The position numbers were made by a program, and so were the translations under genes. The notes below the pieces were generated by a model. The model was not told the origin of the DNA and did not search any database. It worked only from the letters and a program-made list of their open reading frames with translations. Of a DNA stretch of 64,000 nucleotides, positions 34,514 to 44,989 are shown one piece after another. Each line of letters opens with the position of its first letter. The first letter of the stretch is position 1. The DNA is from Paenibacillus sp. FSL H8-0048 (GTDB lineage: Bacteria > Bacillota > Bacilli > Paenibacillales > Paenibacillaceae), in contig NZ_JBBODF010000001.1 in NCBI RefSeq assembly GCF_038002825.1, positions 3,286,001-3,350,000 on the forward strand, written 5' to 3'.

Positions 34514-36163
34514 TTAGAAAATAGTTTCTATATATTTTGAGCTAAGACCCATAGCTTTCAGCTCTTCTTTCATTTGATGTGCGAGTTCAATTTTTTTGTT
34601 AGGGACATATACAGCTACGCCGCCCCGATGGTTATAGCCTGCTGAATTTCTTACTTCGAAGGCAAGTGCTTGGGCGGCGGCAGTGACTTCTGAGGATTGG
34701 CCCATAAGCTCTATCAGATCATATTGGTCGAATATCCCGTCGTTTTTGCCTAATAGCTCTGAGCGGTTGGCAAGGTCTGTTAGGGAGAGATCAAATTCTG
34801 CATGTTCTATGGCCTTAACCAGAGATTCCGCCTGAGACAGCTTCAGCATTGATAGGGTGGTTTGCATCTCAGCTTCAATCCCCGAATGAAGGGTAAAGGA
34901 CTCTAAAATTAAACGCCCTATCCTTTCAGTGCTGATCTGCGGGTTTCGCTCTAGCGCACCTATCCATGTGGTATAATACAAGCCTGCTGCGGGGGTTGAA
35001 TCTTCAGAAGCTATGAGATATTTGCCCTGATTTCTAAGTGCATAGGCAGTTTCAACTGTACCCATAAGACAGGCATCAAAGACGATTAAGTCGAAATACA
35101 TATCTGATGAATCGATCGCGTTGGATAGCTCCGAAACCTTCATCGTTTTTCGTTCGTTTAACTCATCTGCACCAAATCCGCCCATTGTTCCATACCCATG
35201 GTCCCATAGAATCAGGATATAACGCTCACTTGGTGCAACGGTTTTGCCCCATACAAGAAAATCCTTTAGTGTTTTAGGGTCTGATGCGGCGGTTTGGATG
35301 TGGCTGTCGTGCTTTAGCAGCTGTCCATGGCTAACTTCAAAGCGTTCGGATGCTCCATCGGTCATGTATTTGTTGTGATAGTTGAGCGTTCCGCCTGTTT
35401 GCAGCAGGATTTTCGTATGTTGGCTTGGCTGACCGCGCAAAATTTCTTCCAGGTCATCGGTTAACCGGCCTTGCTGTGATTCAAGGTCAGAACCCACTGC
35501 ATAGATTAAAATCGTCGTTCCATTCAACTTTTTATCCTGCTCCCAAAGTGACCTCGCCTCGTTTAAAGCTTGCGTGGTGAAAATATTTGCTGCACTAAGG
35601 GTTTGACCCAGCGTTGCAAGCTGGTCTTTGGGTCTTGTGTTTAGAACATAACTGCTTATTTTCGCAAGCGTTCCCCGATTGAATTCGCGTTCTTTGGTAA
35701 GGTCTATCCCCAGAACTATTGAGGCGAAAGAAACCGCGGTTCCATAGGTGAAATCGCCCTTTGTTTCTGAATATCTGAGCACCCTTAAAACCATTGAACA
35801 ATATTGGTTAAGCGAGACGGCCAGGTTACCGCCAAAACGAAATTCATCGATTCCATTAACTACACCCTTGGTATAGGCATACGACACGTAGCGGCTTTCC
35901 CACCCTGTATCCGTAAATGGGCTTTGGTAGGTGCTTTTCAGGACCTCTTTCTCCTTCCCCCACAGACGCAGCATCATTACAAGGGCTTCTGCTCTGGTAG
36001 GCACCCGCGACAGCTCATATCCATTCTCCGTTCCACTGAACAATCCCAGGCGGTTAAGCGCTTCTGCATAGCTGGAGCTTTGTGCCACTGCGGCTGCTGA
36101 TGATGGAGTTGCTGCAAGAAGAAAGATTAAAAAAATGATAAAACCTCGGATTTTTGTCATCAT
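34514..36163 (-). CDS. SLH-anchored clostripain-family (C11) cysteine protease
   Basis: The ATG at 36163 (549 residues) has AAGGG 7 nt upstream and fits better than the TTG at 36178. A signal peptide ends near PSSAAAVA. Two recognisable SLH domains and a degenerate third (residues ~30-180; GLFSGTENGYELSRVPTRAE, SYAYTKGVVNGIDEF) come before a C11 peptidase domain. The catalytic pair is visible: His322 in LILWDHGYGT and Cys365 in FDACLMGTVE. Clostripain-type enzymes cut after Arg or Lys and are often calcium-dependent and self-processing. As the first gene of the operon it may mature or prune the two large proteins encoded after it; that link is inferred from position. It is divergent from dus. 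Confidence 0.9.
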   Translation of the reverse strand: MMTKIRGFIIFLIFLLAATPSSAAAVAQSSSYAEALNRLGLFSGTENGYELSRVPTRAEALVMMLRLWGKEKEVLKSTYQSPFTDTGWESRYVSYAYTKGVVNGIDEFRFGGNLAVSLNQYCSMVLRVLRYSETKGDFTYGTAVSFASIVLGIDLTKEREFNRGTLAKISSYVLNTRPKDQLATLGQTLSAANIFTTQALNEARSLWEQDKKLNGTTILIYAVGSDLESQQGRLTDDLEEILRGQPSQHTKILLQTGGTLNYHNKYMTDGASERFEVSHGQLLKHDSHIQTAASDPKTLKDFLVWGKTVAPSERYILILWDHGYGTMGGFGADELNERKTMKVSELSNAIDSSDMYFDLIVFDACLMGTVETAYALRNQGKYLIASEDSTPAAGLYYTTWIGALERNPQISTERIGRLILESFTLHSGIEAEMQTTLSMLKLSQAESLVKAIEHAEFDLSLTDLANRSELLGKNDGIFDQYDLIELMGQSSEVTAAAQALAFEVRNSAGYNHRGGVAVYVPNKKIELAHQMKEELKAMGLSSKYIETIF

Positions 36164-36283
36164 GTTCCGGCCCTTCAATGGATTGATCCTATCAAGCTAC
36201 AATTTTACATGGCGGATTAACCCCTGTGTGAAAGTTAAAGAAATCTTTAAGTTCGCGCTTGCCGCTCCCTTCTGGCCAACAGC

Positions 36284-36318
36284 AAAAAGAGCCTGATCTC
36301 CGGGAGATCAGACTTTTA
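36284..36318. terminator. Bidirectional terminator-like hairpin between divergent genes
   Basis: CTGATCTCC/GGAGATCAG forms a tight stem with A-rich and T-rich flanks on both sides. It lies between two divergent genes, where neither needs a terminator; it may be left over from an earlier gene arrangement or block opposing read-through. The rest of the gap (36164-36432) holds the two promoter regions. Confidence 0.6.
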
Positions 36319-36432
36319 AGGATACCTAATTGATTCACAGCCCCTAACAAAATGTGTTAGTCTATGTAGGATGGGTAAAAGACTTAGCTATAGATTATAT
36401 CGTTTTTATATGTTGCAACAGGAGAAGATAAT

Positions 36433-37410
36433 ATGAGTAACGAACCAAACTTTTGGCTGGATTTACCGAAACCGTTTTTTATATTAGCTCCAATGGAAGA
36501 CGTCACAGATATTGTATTTCGTCACGTCATTAGTGAAGCTGCACAACCTGACGTATTCTTCACAGAATTCACAAGCACAGAACATTATTGTCATCCTGTT
36601 GGAAAAGAAAATGTAGGTGGCCGGTTAATGTTCACAGCGGATGAGCAACCGATTGTCGCTCATATTTGGGGCAATAAACCTGCACTTTTTGAACAGATGA
36701 GTATTGATATGAAAAAACTTGGTTTTCGTGGTATCGATATAAACATGGGATGCCCAGCACAAAACGCCGCAGCCAGTGGGAAAGGGGCTGGATTAATACA
36801 CCATCCTGAAGTTGCAGCAGAAATTATTCAAGCAGCAAAAGCAGGTGGATTGCCGGTTAGTGTTAAAACAAGATTAGGTTACTCTAAAATTGATGAGTGG
36901 CGCGATTGGTTAGGACATCTATTGAAACAAGATATTGCGAATCTGTCCATTCACCTTCGGACCAAAAAAGAGAAGAGTAAAGTAGCTGCACACTGGGAAC
37001 TTATTCCTGAAATAAAAAAATTGCGCGATGAAATTGCCCCAAATACGTTGTTAACCATTAATGGAGATATTCCGGACCGCGCAACAGGATTAAAAATAGT
37101 TGAACAATACGGCGTGGATGGTATCATGATTGGCCGCGGCATTTTCACTAATCCATTTGCTTTTGAGAAAGACGCTAAAGAACATAGCGCGAAGGATTTT
37201 CTCAATTTACTTCTTTTACAGTTGGATCTTCATGATAAATATTCAACAGAAACCTTGCCACGTTCATTTAAACCACTTCTTCGCTATTTCAAAATCTATG
37301 TTCGTGGATTTAGAGACGCAGGCGAACTAAGAGACCAATTAATGGAAACCACTTCCACAGACGAAGTACGTCGTTTAGTAAAACCTCTTTTAGATCTGGA
37401 ATTAGATTGA
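36433..37410 (+). CDS. dus: tRNA-dihydrouridine synthase
   Basis: 325 residues, FMN-dependent TIM-barrel enzyme reducing uridines in tRNA D-loops to dihydrouridine. Visible signatures: the N-terminal [12 protein letters not shown], the catalytic Cys107 in [19 protein letters not shown], the SVKTRLGY strand, and the FMN-phosphate site [18 protein letters not shown] lies 8 nt before ATG. The gene is clearly AT-richer than groEL beside it and uses many AAA, ATT and TTA codons, suggesting acquisition from a lower-GC Firmicute. It is monocistronic, divergent from the surface operon, and convergent with groEL through a shared terminator. The exact target uridine cannot be told from sequence. Confidence 0.93.
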   Translation: MSNEPNFWLDLPKPFFILAPMEDVTDIVFRHVISEAAQPDVFFTEFTSTEHYCHPVGKENVGGRLMFTADEQPIVAHIWGNKPALFEQMSIDMKKLGFRGIDINMGCPAQNAAASGKGAGLIHHPEVAAEIIQAAKAGGLPVSVKTRLGYSKIDEWRDWLGHLLKQDIANLSIHLRTKKEKSKVAAHWELIPEIKKLRDEIAPNTLLTINGDIPDRATGLKIVEQYGVDGIMIGRGIFTNPFAFEKDAKEHSAKDFLNLLLLQLDLHDKYSTETLPRSFKPLLRYFKIYVRGFRDAGELRDQLMETTSTDEVRRLVKPLLDLELD

Positions 37411-37412
37411 AG

Positions 37413-37465
37413 AAAAAGAGACTTCCCACAAGTTCAATGAACTCATAGGAAGCCTCTTATTTTTG
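37413..37465 (+). terminator. Terminator between convergent dus and groEL
   Basis: AAGAGACTTCC pairs with GGAAGCCTCTT (one mismatch) around an inner AGTTC/AACT stem. T-rich tails occur in both directions, so it probably ends both dus and groEL transcripts. Confidence 0.85.
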
Positions 37466-37507
37466 TATCATGTGGTCAAACGGTGTTTCCTTCTAAGGAA
37501 ACCCTTA

Positions 37508-39154
<1,647 letters not shown>

Positions 39155-39192
39155 CTAATATAATTTGTGAATGTATTCTGAATCGTTTAAGA

Positions 39193-39474
39193 CTAGTCAA
39201 GAATCGCGTGGATGTCGCTTTCTTTCATAATCAGATATTCTTTGCCTTCGTATTTGATTTCAGTTCCGGCATATTTTGAGAAAAGCACACGGTCGCCTTC
39301 TTTCACTTCCAGCGCTACACGGACTCCGTCTTTCAAAGCTCCGCTGCCTACAGCGATAATAGTACCTTCTTGCGGCTTCTCTTTGGAAGAGTCTGGAAGC
39401 ACGATCCCGAAAGAAGTGGTTTCCTGCTGCTCGCTTGGTTCTACCAATACGCGTTCACCTAGTGGTTTAATCAT
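39193..39474 (-). CDS. groES: Co-chaperonin GroES
   Basis: 93 residues, full length. It has the N-terminal [13 protein letters not shown] signature, a mobile-loop region ([16 protein letters not shown]), and the C-terminal [14 protein letters not shown]. Forms the heptameric lid of GroEL. First gene of the operon. The CIRCE operator lies between the promoter and its ribosome site, so HrcA repression is expected. Confidence 0.99.
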   Translation of the reverse strand: MIKPLGERVLVEPSEQQETTSFGIVLPDSSKEKPQEGTIIAVGSGALKDGVRVALEVKEGDRVLFSKYAGTEIKYEGKEYLIMKESDIHAILD

Positions 39475-39597
39475 GAAAAAATAGCCTCCTTTGAAATTAT
39501 GTGTTTTGCCTTGAAAACATAGATAGAGCTGCGGGGATCTGCGCCATCAGCATTCTTAAAGGAATGCGCTCCGGCCAATCCCGGTTTTTCAGCAGCG

Positions 39598-39624
39598 TTA
39601 GCACTCAACCCTCTGTAGTGCTAA
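39598..39624 (-). promoter_or_regulatory. CIRCE operator (HrcA binding site)
   Basis: Inverted repeat TTAGCACTC-N9-TAGTGCTAA, one base off the perfect consensus GAGTGCTAA arm, located about 125 bp upstream of groES and just downstream of its promoter. The other sequence in 39475-39777 is the untranslated leader and the gap to tatC. Confidence 0.96.
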
Positions 39625-39635
39625 CAACAATTTTT

Positions 39636-39664
39636 ATGATACTCAACTTGAAGACGGATTTCAA
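39636..39664 (-). promoter_or_regulatory. Sigma-A promoter of groES-groEL
   Basis: On the minus strand TTGAAA and TATCAT are separated by exactly 17 nt, and the CIRCE element begins about 12 nt downstream, overlapping the likely transcription start. The geometry matches other Firmicute groE promoters. Confidence 0.85.
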
Positions 39665-39777
39665 GTCCTTTTACACAAAATCGTATTTGTTTTTGCCAAA
39701 ATTATGGTTTCAGCGCTTGTCCGGCACACACACTCCTACATTCTATCCAGCAAGGGGCATATTATGCTCCCTTCCCG

Positions 39778-40542
39778 CTAATCTGCCTTCACATACTGTG
39801 ACTCCCGCTTAGCGTCCTCAGCCAATTGCCTGCGGTAGACGAATGCGGACAAGAACACACTGAATTCGTACAGCACCAGCAGCGGAATTGTCACCAGAAA
39901 GTCCGAGATGAAATCAGGCGGCGTAATGACCACAGCTATGAATACAAGCGCGAAATAGGCATAACGGCGCATCTTGCGCAGGCGCAGCGGGTTCAGCACC
40001 CTGAGCTTGGTCAGGAACATGACAATCAGCGGCAGCTCGAAGAGCAGGGCCAGCGGTATCACCAGACTGAACATGAAATTGAAGTATTCGGCGATGCCGT
40101 AGGTCTCCTCAAGCCCCATATTCCGCGTAATCGAGATGGTGAAGGATAAGGCCATAGGGAACACTATGTAATAGGCAAAAGCAATGCCGGCAATAAACAA
40201 CACAAACACATAAGGCACATAACGCAGGGCAGCGCTCCGCTCCACCGGCCGCAAGCCGGGGCTGATGAACGCCCAGAGCTGAAAGACGATAAACGGCACG
40301 GAGAAGACCAGTGAGACCGCCATTGCGATCTTCATATACATCCCGATTCCGTCCCAGAAGGAGAACGCATGCAGGACGAAGCCCTGCGCAGCATCGGCGC
40401 TGATCAGATACAGATAGATTGGTTTGGCGACGAATAAGCCCAACACAAGTCCGGCCACGAACACAATCAGCACGTAGATAAGACGCCTGCGCAGCTCCGT
40501 CAGATGATCGACGAGGGACATTTCTTCCGCTTCCAGAGACAT
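39778..40542 (-). CDS. tatC: Twin-arginine translocase subunit TatC
   Basis: The start is placed at the ATG at 40542 (254 residues), since a further in-frame upstream extension is not TatC-like; a GTG at 40551 is an alternative. The core signature MSLVDHLTELRRRLIYVL is followed by six membrane segments; FRPVER-equivalent (LRPVERSA) and SFTISITRN regions are present. TatC recognises the twin-arginine signal peptide and works with TatA to export folded proteins. tatA lies upstream, but a strong terminator separates the two. Confidence 0.96.
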   Translation of the reverse strand: MSLEAEEMSLVDHLTELRRRLIYVLIVFVAGLVLGLFVAKPIYLYLISADAAQGFVLHAFSFWDGIGMYMKIAMAVSLVFSVPFIVFQLWAFISPGLRPVERSAALRYVPYVFVLFIAGIAFAYYIVFPMALSFTISITRNMGLEETYGIAEYFNFMFSLVIPLALLFELPLIVMFLTKLRVLNPLRLRKMRRYAYFALVFIAVVITPPDFISDFLVTIPLLVLYEFSVFLSAFVYRRQLAEDAKRESQYVKAD

Positions 40543-40615
40543 GACTGACACCACCCGGATTGATATATTAGCAATGGATAAGTTATCTTGTGAAACATAT
40601 AAATTCTTATATTTC

Positions 40616-40665
40616 AAAAAAAGGGCGCCGCCCCAGTCTATAAGCAGACCTGGGAAAGACGCCCC
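40616..40665 (-). terminator. Intrinsic terminator between tatA and tatC
   Basis: GGGGCGTC...GGCGCCC with an inner CCCAGGTCTGC/GACTGGG stem, followed on the minus strand by seven T residues, about 20 bp past the tatA stop. Placement inside an expected tatA-tatC operon implies tatC is expressed less or by its own promoter. Confidence 0.88.
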
Positions 40666-40683
40666 TGCGTGGGAACCTTACAA

Positions 40684-40926
40684 TTATTCCGGCAGACGGC
40701 GGTCCTGCGGAAGTTCTGCTGACACTGCCTGCGAGGCCGCAGGAGCAGGTGTCTCGCTCCGCTTGGCCGGTTCCGGCTCGTTCACAATCTCCCGCGCACC
40801 GTCCTTGAATTCACGGAAGGTACGCCCGACTGCCCGCCCCAGCTCAGGAAGCTTATTGGGACCAAAGAGCAGCAGCGCCAAGATAACCAACAAGATAATT
40901 CCAGGTGTGCCAATACCACCTAACAT
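40684..40926 (-). CDS. tatA: Twin-arginine translocase subunit TatA/TatE
   Basis: 80 residues: a short N-terminus, one membrane helix (GIILLVILALLLF), the GPNKLPELGRAVGR hinge and amphipathic helix with FREFKDG, then a Pro/Ala/Glu tail. GGGAGG precedes the ATG. TatA oligomers form the pore once TatC has bound a substrate. The nearest upstream gene is moaB; tat and molybdenum cofactor genes are commonly linked because molybdoenzymes are Tat substrates. Confidence 0.96.
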   Translation of the reverse strand: MLGGIGTPGIILLVILALLLFGPNKLPELGRAVGRTFREFKDGAREIVNEPEPAKRSETPAPAASQAVSAELPQDRRLPE

Positions 40927-41057
40927 TCCGGTTTCCTCCCATCCTTCTGTCCGTTCATGACAATAGTTAACGATAAAATAATAATACCATAACTTATATC
41001 ACACATCCATCGTCTATCCTGAACGATTTAGGCAAAAGTGAAGAGAGCAGAATCCGA

Positions 41058-41543
41058 TTACTGGCGGTATTGCCCCGTAACCATTAACAGAGCTTCCGGC
41101 AGCTGATCCATAATTGCTGCCAGATTCTCATGTACCCCCTTCGGGGTACCGGGCAGATTGACAATCAGGGTTCTGCCGCGGATGCCGCAGATTCCCCGGA
41201 ACAGCATAGCCGCGCGGTTCTTCTGCATCACCGTATTGCGCATCGCCTCGGAGAGTCCGGGCACTTCGCGTTCAATGACCCGCCGCGTCGCCTCCGGCGT
41301 AACATCGCGGATCGCCAGATCAGTTCCTCCGGTAGTCAGCACCAAATCCGCCTGGAAATAATCCGTAAGCTCAATCAATGCAGCAATAATCTCATCCTGC
41401 TCATCAGGCACGATCCGGTATTCAATGATCTCGCCGCCCAGCTCCTCTTCCACCAGCTCCCGAATTACCTGGGCGCTCGTGTCTTCCCGTTCGCCCCTGG
41501 CCCCTTTATCGCTGGCCGTCAGGATTGCTGTTTTCCACGCCAT
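41058..41543 (-). CDS. moaB: Molybdenum cofactor biosynthesis protein MoaB/MogA
   Basis: 161 residues. It shows the MoaB/MogA signatures TASDKGARGEREDTS, VLTTGGTDLAIRDVTPEA, and NLPGTPKGVHENL. Family members adenylylate molybdopterin before molybdate insertion. GGGAGGG precedes the ATG. It lies 91 bp downstream of moaC on the same strand, consistent with a small Moco cluster. Whether it is functionally MoaB or MogA cannot be decided from sequence alone. Confidence 0.95.
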   Translation of the reverse strand: MAWKTAILTASDKGARGEREDTSAQVIRELVEEELGGEIIEYRIVPDEQDEIIAALIELTDYFQADLVLTTGGTDLAIRDVTPEATRRVIEREVPGLSEAMRNTVMQKNRAAMLFRGICGIRGRTLIVNLPGTPKGVHENLAAIMDQLPEALLMVTGQYRQ

Positions 41544-41634
41544 AGGTTGTCCCTCCCTCTCTATATACTATGTATATCCGGCTGCTGAAGCAGCTGCCGC
41601 TGCGCCTTCGGCTGTATCTTTCCCTGCTGCTGCT

Positions 41635-42111
41635 CTATTCTGCTTCCAGCACGTAATCCCCATTCTTCCCGCCGCTCTTGGACACCAGCATCGTAGGTCC
41701 GATAATCATGTCCTTCTGCAGCGCCTTGCACATATCATATACGGTCAGCGCCGCCGCCGATACGGCAGTGAGCGCCTCCATCTCCACCCCGGTCTTGCCG
41801 GTAGTGCTGACGGTTGCTTCTATATATAGTTCATCTTTGTTGTTATCCATGAAGCGGATATCTACTCCGGTAAGCGGCAGCGGGTGGCACATGGGAATCC
41901 AGCCCGAGGTCTGCTTCGCCGCCATGATTCCTGCAACCTGGGCTACCGCAAGCACATCGCCCTTGCGGATCGTTCCCGCCTTAATGGCGCTCAGCGTCTC
42001 CGGGGCCATGTGTACCCGGCTTCTGGCTGCCGCTGTCCGCTTGGTAACTTCCTTGTCGCTTACATCCACCATGCGCGCTCTGCCCTGCTCGTTGAAATGA
42101 GTTAATTCCAT
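41635..42111 (-). CDS. moaC: Cyclic pyranopterin monophosphate synthase MoaC
   Basis: The ATG at 42111 (158 residues) has AAGGAGAG upstream. Signatures: [16 protein letters not shown], the [12 protein letters not shown] motif, and [19 protein letters not shown], which holds active-site residues. With MoaA it turns GTP into cyclic pyranopterin, the first step of Moco synthesis. No moaA is in the window. The gene overlaps the end of the 5-FTHF cyclo-ligase gene by 10 bp, so the two are co-translated. Confidence 0.97.
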   Translation of the reverse strand: MELTHFNEQGRARMVDVSDKEVTKRTAAARSRVHMAPETLSAIKAGTIRKGDVLAVAQVAGIMAAKQTSGWIPMCHPLPLTGVDIRFMDNNKDELYIEATVSTTGKTGVEMEALTAVSAAALTVYDMCKALQKDMIIGPTMLVSKSGGKNGDYVLEAE

Positions 42112-42764
42112 GTAGCTCTCTCCTTCCGGCAATCCCAGATGCCGTTCTCCGTAATCAGCAGATCCATTAGTGCATCATGCTCTTCAAGCGGTACTTCGGG
42201 TACCAGCTGGAGGCCGTAGGCCAGACCAATCCACATAGGCTTGACAGCCGTGCCGGGGACTCCGGCCTCCAAGGCGGTGTGCAAGCGGTCATAATATCCG
42301 CGTCCGTAGCCGAGGCGCCCGCCCCGCCGGTCAAAGGCCAGCCCGGGTACGAAGATGACCTCCGGCCAGCCGGTTCCCCGTCCTGCTTGCGCGATCGTTC
42401 CGGCAAGAGCAGCACTACCGGCCGGCGGCTCCATGATCCCGTAGGTTCCAGGGACAAGCTCATCCCAGGAGCTTATATGGTGAAGGCTTAAGTCCCCGCT
42501 CTCCCGGTTGACGCGGGGAAGCAGCACCTCGTGCCCTTCCGCCCACGCCGCCGCCAGAAGCGGGCGGCAGTCCAGCTCGGAGCGAAACGGCGCATACGCA
42601 AGCAGTGAAGCTGCGCCTTCCTGCGAGAACCAGCTCCAGGCATGAGCGCATACCCGGGCGGATAACAGCTCCCGCTGCTCCATGGGCAAGGTATCGCGGA
42701 GCGCGGTATTCCCGGAGCGAAGCTCACGCTTCCGCCCGGCAAGCTGCGTGCTGCTGTCCTGCAT
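42102..42764 (-). CDS. fthC: 5-formyltetrahydrofolate cyclo-ligase
   Basis: 220 residues. The family signature [20 protein letters not shown] is intact, with [17 protein letters not shown] and the basic N-terminus (RKRELR) that binds ATP and substrate. It converts 5-formyl-THF to 5,10-methenyl-THF at the cost of ATP, returning folate from storage. GGAGGAGG precedes the ATG. Probably first gene of a fthC-moaC-moaB unit; divergent from ydiF. Confidence 0.95.
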   Translation of the reverse strand: MQDSSTQLAGRKRELRSGNTALRDTLPMEQRELLSARVCAHAWSWFSQEGAASLLAYAPFRSELDCRPLLAAAWAEGHEVLLPRVNRESGDLSLHHISSWDELVPGTYGIMEPPAGSAALAGTIAQAGRGTGWPEVIFVPGLAFDRRGGRLGYGRGYYDRLHTALEAGVPGTAVKPMWIGLAYGLQLVPEVPLEEHDALMDLLITENGIWDCRKERATWN

Positions 42765-42842
42765 AGGCAGCCTCCTCCTTCACTTGTTCCTAGCTTATCA
42801 TAGTTTGTAAGCTCAGTTTACCACTCTTCTCACTGGTTCGCC

Positions 42843-42904
42843 AAGGTTGATTCATTCCCCTTGTTAGGAGAATGGACCTCGCACGTCCAACCTTTTTCAT
42901 GTAA
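42843..42904 (+). promoter_or_regulatory. Possible leader-peptide attenuator of ydiF
   Basis: AAGGTTG (42843-42849) can pair with CAACCTT (42888-42894), which ends in a T run. Between them a second stem (CATTCCCC with GGAGAATG) hides an AGGAG and the start of a 10-codon frame, ATG at 42872 to TAA at 42904, reading MDLARPTFFM. ABC-F genes are often controlled by ribosome stalling on short leaders. The AGGAG is closer to the ATG than usual. This is a proposal from structure only. Confidence 0.35.
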
Positions 42905-42980
42905 ACTGGAGAATAAGATTGGACAATCGCCTGGGCGCAAGCCGCCGAGGCCAATTTGCAAGGGCGGAGGTTTCATCAGA

Positions 42981-44936
42981 ATGCTTCTTCAAGCGACAGG
43001 AATAACGAAATCATATGGTATACAAAGCGTGCTGGACGGCATTAACCTCATGGTGAACGAGAGGGAGAGAGTCGGGCTGGTCGGCGTCAACGGAGCTGGC
43101 AAATCGACCTTTCTGCAGATTCTTGCAGGTGAGATGTCTTATGACAGCGGACAAATTCATAAGTCTAAAGAGACTACGATTGGCTACCTGGCCCAGAACA
43201 GCGGCCTGCAGTCGGATAACACCATACAGGAAGAGATGCTCGCGGTATTTACGCCGCTGCTGGAGGCGGAAGCCGAACTGCGGCAGCTTGAGACGGATAT
43301 TGCCGATCCCGCACTTGCCGAAGATCCGAAGCGGTATGAGGATCTGCTGGAGCGCTATGCCAGACGCTCCGACTGGTTCAAAGATCACGGCGGCTATGAG
43401 ATTAATACACGCATCCGCAGCGTGTTGCACGGGATGGGCTTCGGGGAGTTCGCACCGGATACTCCAATCTCAACGTTAAGCGGAGGCCAGAAGACGCGTC
43501 TGGCACTGGCCCGCATCCTGCTTCAAGCGCCCGACCTGCTCATGCTCGATGAGCCGACCAACCATCTGGACATCGAGACGCTCACCTGGCTGGAGGATTA
43601 TCTGCGCGGCTACGCCGGAGGCATCCTGGTCGTATCCCATGACCGGTATTTCCTTGACCGCCTGGTGACGACCATCGTGGAGATCGAGCGGCACCAATCG
43701 CACAGATACACAGGCAACTACAGCCGTTATATGGAGCTGAAGGCTGCGGAATACGAGATCCGTATGAAGCAGTATGAGAAGCAGCAGGATGAAATTTCGC
43801 GGATGGAGGATTTCGTGCAGCGCAACATTGTCCGGGCCTCCACCACCAAGCGGGCACAGAGCCGCCGCAAGGCGCTCGACAAGATGGAGCGCCTTGATAA
43901 GCCGCTGGGCGACCTGAAGAAGGCCAGCTTCTCCTTCGAGCCCGACTTCATGTCCGGCAAGGAGGTGCTGCAGGTCCGGGAGGTCGCTGTGTCCTTCACT
44001 CCGGAGGCTGCACCGCTCTTCCGCAATGCCTCCTTCGAGCTGCGGCGCGGCGAGACAGCGGCGCTGATTGGACCTAACGGGATTGGGAAGTCCACACTGC
44101 TGCAGTGTATGACCGGCACCCGCGAGCCTTCCCGCGGAACCGTGAACTGGGGAACCAAGGTGAAGATCGCCTATTATGATCAGGAGCAGACCCGGCTGAA
44201 TCCGCGCAATACGGTGCTGGAGGAGCTGTGGAGTGAATATCCGATGCTGGAGGAGGCCAGAATCCGTACAATTCTCGGCAACTTCCTGTTCAGCGGAGAG
44301 GATGTACTTAAGAAGGTAGCCGCGCTGAGCGGCGGCGAGAAGGCCCGGGTGGCCTTGTCCAAGCTGATGCTGCGCGGAGCCAATATGCTGATTCTCGATG
44401 AGCCTACCAACCATCTGGATCTCGTCAGCCGGGAGGTGCTCGAATCGGCCCTGATCGATTTTGAAGGCACCCTGCTGTTCATTTCCCATGACCGTTATTT
44501 CCTCAACAAGATGGCTGAACGGGTACTTGAGCTGCACCCGGACGGAATTGATCAGTATTTGGGCAATTATGACGACTATATTGAGAAAAAACTCGAGCTC
44601 AAGGCAATTGCCGAAGAGGAAGCCGAGCTGGCCGCCGCCAAGTCCTCCCGCAGTGCCGACAGCGAAGCGATAGCGGCGGAAAAAGGCAGCTCCCTCTCCT
44701 ATGAAGCGGAGAAGCAGGCCAAACGCGAGGAGCGGAACCGCCAGCGCCGCATCTCTGAGCTGGAGGAGAAAATCGCGAAGCTGGAGGAAGCCATCTCAGG
44801 AATTGAACATGAAATGACCAAACCTGAGGTGTATCAGGATTATATGGCGCTTCAGGACCATGAAGGTGAGCTTAAGGACAAAAAACGCGAGCTGGGAGAT
44901 TTATTTAGCGAATGGGAGAAACTGGCTGAGGAATAA
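42981..44936 (+). CDS. ydiF: ABC-F family ATPase (YdiF-like)
   Basis: The start is at ATG 42981 (651 residues), GGAGG 10 nt upstream, and MLLQATGITKSYG is the usual N-terminus. It has two ABC domains with no membrane segments. Domain 1: Walker A GVNGAGKSTF, signature LSGGQKTRLALARILL, Walker B LLMLDEPTNHLD. A charged helical P-site linker (about 245-315) follows. Domain 2: GPNGIGKSTLL, LSGGEKARVALSKLML, MLILDEPTNHLD. A coiled-coil C-terminus ends the protein (EEKIAKLEEAISGIEHE). ABC-F proteins bind the ribosomal E site and act in translation or antibiotic protection; this one matches the housekeeping YdiF group by length and context. It is opposite in strand to its neighbours. Confidence 0.94.
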   Translation: MLLQATGITKSYGIQSVLDGINLMVNERERVGLVGVNGAGKSTFLQILAGEMSYDSGQIHKSKETTIGYLAQNSGLQSDNTIQEEMLAVFTPLLEAEAELRQLETDIADPALAEDPKRYEDLLERYARRSDWFKDHGGYEINTRIRSVLHGMGFGEFAPDTPISTLSGGQKTRLALARILLQAPDLLMLDEPTNHLDIETLTWLEDYLRGYAGGILVVSHDRYFLDRLVTTIVEIERHQSHRYTGNYSRYMELKAAEYEIRMKQYEKQQDEISRMEDFVQRNIVRASTTKRAQSRRKALDKMERLDKPLGDLKKASFSFEPDFMSGKEVLQVREVAVSFTPEAAPLFRNASFELRRGETAALIGPNGIGKSTLLQCMTGTREPSRGTVNWGTKVKIAYYDQEQTRLNPRNTVLEELWSEYPMLEEARIRTILGNFLFSGEDVLKKVAALSGGEKARVALSKLMLRGANMLILDEPTNHLDLVSREVLESALIDFEGTLLFISHDRYFLNKMAERVLELHPDGIDQYLGNYDDYIEKKLELKAIAEEEAELAAAKSSRSADSEAIAAEKGSSLSYEAEKQAKREERNRQRRISELEEKIAKLEEAISGIEHEMTKPEVYQDYMALQDHEGELKDKKRELGDLFSEWEKLAEE

Positions 44937-44989
44937 TGTAAAAGCGGTCCAAAAAAAATTTTAACAGTTTCCAATTTGTTCAAATGTGG

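Noticed and set aside
43476..44537. 353-codon minus-strand frame opposite ydiF
   Set aside because: Antisense to two intact ABC domains.
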